Source: Nocardioides sp. JS614
GTDB lineage: Bacteria > Actinomycetota > Actinomycetes > Propionibacteriales > Nocardioidaceae
Reading direction: 5' to 3'
Assembly: GCF_000015265.1 (NCBI RefSeq)
Contig: NC_008699.1
Coordinates: 2,294,001 to 2,358,000, forward strand
Length of the DNA: 64,000 nt
Numbering within the stretch: position 1 is the first letter of the stretch; every line of letters begins with the position of its first letter. Positions 61,476 through 64,000 of this stretch are shown here, one piece after another. Made by a program: the position numbers and the translations under genes. The notes under the pieces are model-generated. The model was given only the letters and a program-made list of their open reading frames with translations. It was not told the origin of the DNA and did no database searches.

Positions 61476-62045
61476 CTATGTCCGTGGAGGGTCGTTCGTG
61501 ACCGGCCGGGCGGCGGTGTGGTTTTTCGCCGGCGCCGCAGCCGTCTCCTTGGTGCGTTCTGGGCGGGCGTGCAGCACGGCGATCACGACGAACCCGGTGA
61601 CCAGGAATGTGTCGGCGAGGTTGAACGTGGGCCACCAGCCGGTGTGCAGGTAGTCGGTGACCACGCCGTCGCGGGCGCGGTCGACCACGTTGGCGAGGGC
61701 GCCGCCGATGACCGCTCCGCCGGCGATCCGCTCGACCCACCCGGCGTGCGGGGCCCTGCGCCACGCGTACACGGCCAGGGTGACGGCGATGGCCGCGGTG
61801 ATGGCCACGATCACGCCCACCGGAAGTCGGTCGCCCATGCTGAACGCGACGCCGGAGTTGTGGGCCAATTTGAGCTGCAGTAGCCCGAGATCGACCGAAG
61901 AGTTGGCCAGCTGGACCTCGGATACCGCCTTCGCGGTCAGGTCGATCCCAGCAACCGTGGCCGCCGCCAACAGGACTACGACACGACCAGTCCGCACCCG
62001 CGTGCCTGCCTCCGCTAGACCGCGGCTCAGCGGGCCCCGGCTCAC
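61476..62045 (-). CDS. lspA: Lipoprotein signal peptidase II
   Basis: 189 residues with four spans. The aspartyl dyad is seen as Asp131 in GVVTDYL and Asp145 in FNLADTF, with AHNSGVAFS near residue 62. It cleaves the signal of diacylated prolipoproteins. The GTG start overlaps the P-type ATPase stop (GTGA), so it is translated with it. Extra lspA copies occur in metal-resistance operons of Gram-positive bacteria. The C-terminal tail (ERTKETAAAPAKNHTAARP) is long and basic. Confidence 0.92.
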   Translation of the reverse strand: MSRGPLSRGLAEAGTRVRTGRVVVLLAAATVAGIDLTAKAVSEVQLANSSVDLGLLQLKLAHNSGVAFSMGDRLPVGVIVAITAAIAVTLAVYAWRRAPHAGWVERIAGGAVIGGALANVVDRARDGVVTDYLHTGWWPTFNLADTFLVTGFVVIAVLHARPERTKETAAAPAKNHTAARPVTNDPPRT

Positions 62046-64000
62046 GTGGCCCCGGCTTCCGCTGGCGCGGGAGCGACGGGCGGCTGTTCCGGCGGCGGGG
62101 GAGGAAGCGGTCGGACGCGGCCGGCACGTACGCCGTTGCCGATCACGAAGATCTCCGCTAGCTCGTGGACCAGGACCACTTCGGCGAGTCCGAGCACGCC
62201 GAGGGCGGCCAGCGGGATCAGGATGGCGATCAGCACGAGGGAAAGTCCGACGTTCTGCAGCATGATCGACCGTGCGCGGCGGGCGTGGGTCAGGGTGTGC
62301 GGCAGGTGGCGCAGGTCTTCGCCCATGAGGGCGACGTCGGCGGTCTCGATGGCCACGTCGCTGCCCATGGCGCCCATCGCGATGCCGACGTCGGCGGTGG
62401 CCAGCGCGGGGGCGTCGTTGACGCCGTCGCCGACCATCGCGGTCGGCCGGTCCTCGCGGAGCCGGGCGATGATGGCCGACTTGTCCTCGGGCCGAAGCTC
62501 GGCGTGCACGTCGGTGATGCCGGCCTGGGCGGCCAGGGCGGCGGCGGTGCGCTCATTGTCGCCGGTGAGCATGGCGACCTGGTAGCCGCCAGCGCGGAGC
62601 CGTGCGACCACCTCGGCGGCCTCTGGTCGCAGGTCGTCGCGGACCGCGACGGCGCCGATCAGATCTCCGTCGTACTCGACCAGCACCGCGGTGGCGCCCG
62701 CCTCCTGCATGGCGGTCACGGGTGCGGCGAGCTCGCCGGCGGGGATCCACCCGGGTCGGCCCAGTCGGGCCAGCCGGCCGCCGACGGTTCCGGTCAGACC
62801 GGCGCCGGTCACCGCCTCGACGTCCTCAGCGTCCCGGTGGTCGGGGACGTCGGCCAGGATCGCGCGGGCCAGGGGGTGCTCGCTGCGGGACTCCAGGGCG
62901 GCCGCGATATCGAGGACCTGCTCTCGGGTCTGGCCGGGGGCGGTGGCGACCTCGACCACAGACGGTTGGTTGCGGGTCAGGGTGCCGGTCTTGTCCAGGG
63001 CGACGGCACGGATCCGGCCCAAGGCCTCGAGGGCGGCGCCGCCCTTGACCAGGGCGCCGATCCGGCTGGCGGCGCCGATGGCGGCGACCACGGTGACCGG
63101 CACGGAGATCGCCAGTGCACACGGGGAGGCGGCGACCAGGACCACCAGGGCGCGTTCGATCCAGGTCGCGGGATCGCCAAGCAGGCTGCCGGCGACTGCG
63201 ATGATGGCAGCGAGGATCATGATGCCCGGCACCAGTGGTTTGGCGATGCGGTCGGCGAGCCGCTGGGCGTTGCCCTTGCGGGACTGCTCGGCCTCGACGA
63301 TGTTGACGATCCTGGCCAGGGAGTTGTCCTCGGCGGTGGTGGTGACCTCGACTTCGAGGACGCCGGTGCCGTTGATCGAGCCGGCGTACACGGTGTCGCC
63401 GACGCCGGCCTCCACTGGCACTGACTCGCCGGTGAGCGCGGAGACATCCAGGGCAGTGCGGCCGGTACGGATGACGCCATCGGTGGCTACCTGCTCTCCG
63501 GGGCGAACCAGGAGCGTGTCACCTATCACCAGGTCGGCGGGGGAGACCCTGACCTGGGCGCCATCACGAAGGATGGTGGCCTCGGCCGGGACCAGCGAGA
63601 GCAGCGCGCGCAGGCCGTGGCGGGTGCGGGCTACGGCGTACTCCTCCAAGCCCTCGCTGATGGAGTAGAGAAAGGCCAGTATGGCGGCCTCGGGGACCTC
63701 GCCGAGGATCACCGCGCCCACGGCGGCGATCGTCATGAGTGTGCCCACCCCGATCTTGCCCTTGGCCAGCCGCTTCAGCGTGCCGGGCACGAACGTCCAG
63801 GCACCCAGCGCCAGTGCGACCGCGTTCAGGCCAGTGACGACGGACTCGGAGGCGTCGTTGAGGTCGGCGATAAGGCCGGCGATCAGGAAGACCCCGGCCA
63901 AGGCAGCGAAACGGAGCTCGCTGACCTCCCACAGCCGTTCGGGTTCCTGCTCCTCCAGCTCGCCGTCGTCGGTACGGGGTTCGTCGTGGCCGCAGCCGCA
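62042..64000 (-). CDS. P1B-type heavy-metal translocating ATPase, 5' end outside the window
   Basis: At least 652 residues; the frame stays open to the right edge. The first visible residues CGCGHDEPRTDDGE could be the end of a Cys/His metal-binding tail, and about seven spans follow. The phosphorylation site DKTGTLT, the HP locus SEHPLARAI and the hinge MVGDGVNDAPALA are intact. The channel motif is SPC (AASPCALAISVP) rather than CPC, as in the P1B-4 group, and a late segment carries HELAEIF. It probably exports Co, Zn, Cd or similar. It leads the unit with lspA and cadD. Confidence 0.93.
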   Translation of the reverse strand, partial: CGCGHDEPRTDDGELEEQEPERLWEVSELRFAALAGVFLIAGLIADLNDASESVVTGLNAVALALGAWTFVPGTLKRLAKGKIGVGTLMTIAAVGAVILGEVPEAAILAFLYSISEGLEEYAVARTRHGLRALLSLVPAEATILRDGAQVRVSPADLVIGDTLLVRPGEQVATDGVIRTGRTALDVSALTGESVPVEAGVGDTVYAGSINGTGVLEVEVTTTAEDNSLARIVNIVEAEQSRKGNAQRLADRIAKPLVPGIMILAAIIAVAGSLLGDPATWIERALVVLVAASPCALAISVPVTVVAAIGAASRIGALVKGGAALEALGRIRAVALDKTGTLTRNQPSVVEVATAPGQTREQVLDIAAALESRSEHPLARAILADVPDHRDAEDVEAVTGAGLTGTVGGRLARLGRPGWIPAGELAAPVTAMQEAGATAVLVEYDGDLIGAVAVRDDLRPEAAEVVARLRAGGYQVAMLTGDNERTAAALAAQAGITDVHAELRPEDKSAIIARLREDRPTAMVGDGVNDAPALATADVGIAMGAMGSDVAIETADVALMGEDLRHLPHTLTHARRARSIMLQNVGLSLVLIAILIPLAALGVLGLAEVVLVHELAEIFVIGNGVRAGRVRPLPPPPPEQPPVAPAPAEAGAT

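Noticed and set aside
62165..63424. Plus-strand frame of 419 residues
   Set aside because: It is the shadow of the P-type ATPase; composition is Gly/Asp/Gln/His-rich and unlike any protein family.

Overview
The window is high-GC DNA with the gene density, GTG starts and ATGA/GTGA start-stop overlaps of an actinobacterium. MmpL-type exporters, a mycothiol-dependent maleylpyruvate isomerase family protein, CcsA/ResB cytochrome c maturation, TetR/MarR regulators and a LivM-LivG fusion all fit Actinobacteria. A Nocardioides- or Aeromicrobium-like host is my guess and the sequence does not prove it. No rRNA, tRNA or CRISPR array was seen. Mobile DNA and decayed genes make this look like an accessory region: an island or a large plasmid.

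Layout. (1) 1-17.1 kb is a catabolic cluster. On the minus strand are a LysR regulator, the lower meta-cleavage trio (hydratase, acylating aldehyde dehydrogenase, 4-hydroxy-2-oxoacid aldolase) and a branched-chain-type ABC importer. A complete IS3-family element separates these from an FAD-linked oxidase, two CaiB/BaiF CoA-transferases and a crotonase. On the plus strand are a hydroxyacid dehydrogenase and an aldehyde dehydrogenase. By eye its codons are less GC-biased than those of the rest. (2) 17.7-34.2 kb carries efflux and regulation: an MmpL/P450 unit, TetR/thioesterase/BtrH-like genes, a DHA2 MFS pump, a second TetR-MmpL unit and MarR genes. (3) 34.6-39.2 kb holds MarR and MFS pseudogenes, GNAT genes and an intact tyrosine recombinase. 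(4) 39.6-50.6 kb has a redox operon (TetR, LLM flavoenzyme, DoxX, quinone oxidoreductase, two NmrA-like proteins), a small alarmone synthetase, and a partly decayed second version of the redox operon. (5) 50.9-64 kb is a metal and envelope region: a recombinase remnant, a MerR-MerB pair, cytochrome c maturation genes (ccdA, ccsA, resB, resA), a TlpA lipoprotein with lnt, a CadD-like transporter, lspA and a P1B-type ATPase that runs off the end.

The main unexplained structure is a repeat of about 126 bp. It occurs four times in the same orientation (17359, 34504, 39381 and 50773), each time between convergent genes at a boundary between the cargo blocks above. The tyrosine recombinase lies between copies 2 and 3. 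The repeats could be attachment sites or scars of a modular insertion system. That is inference; the repeats themselves are seen directly.

How the genes work together. The first block would import an acid, convert an aromatic-ring cleavage product to pyruvate and an acyl-CoA, and process CoA-activated intermediates. The middle blocks are export and redox-stress functions under local repressors with visible palindromes. The last block senses mercury, cleaves organomercurials, exports divalent metals, and supplies lipoprotein and thiol-redox maturation.
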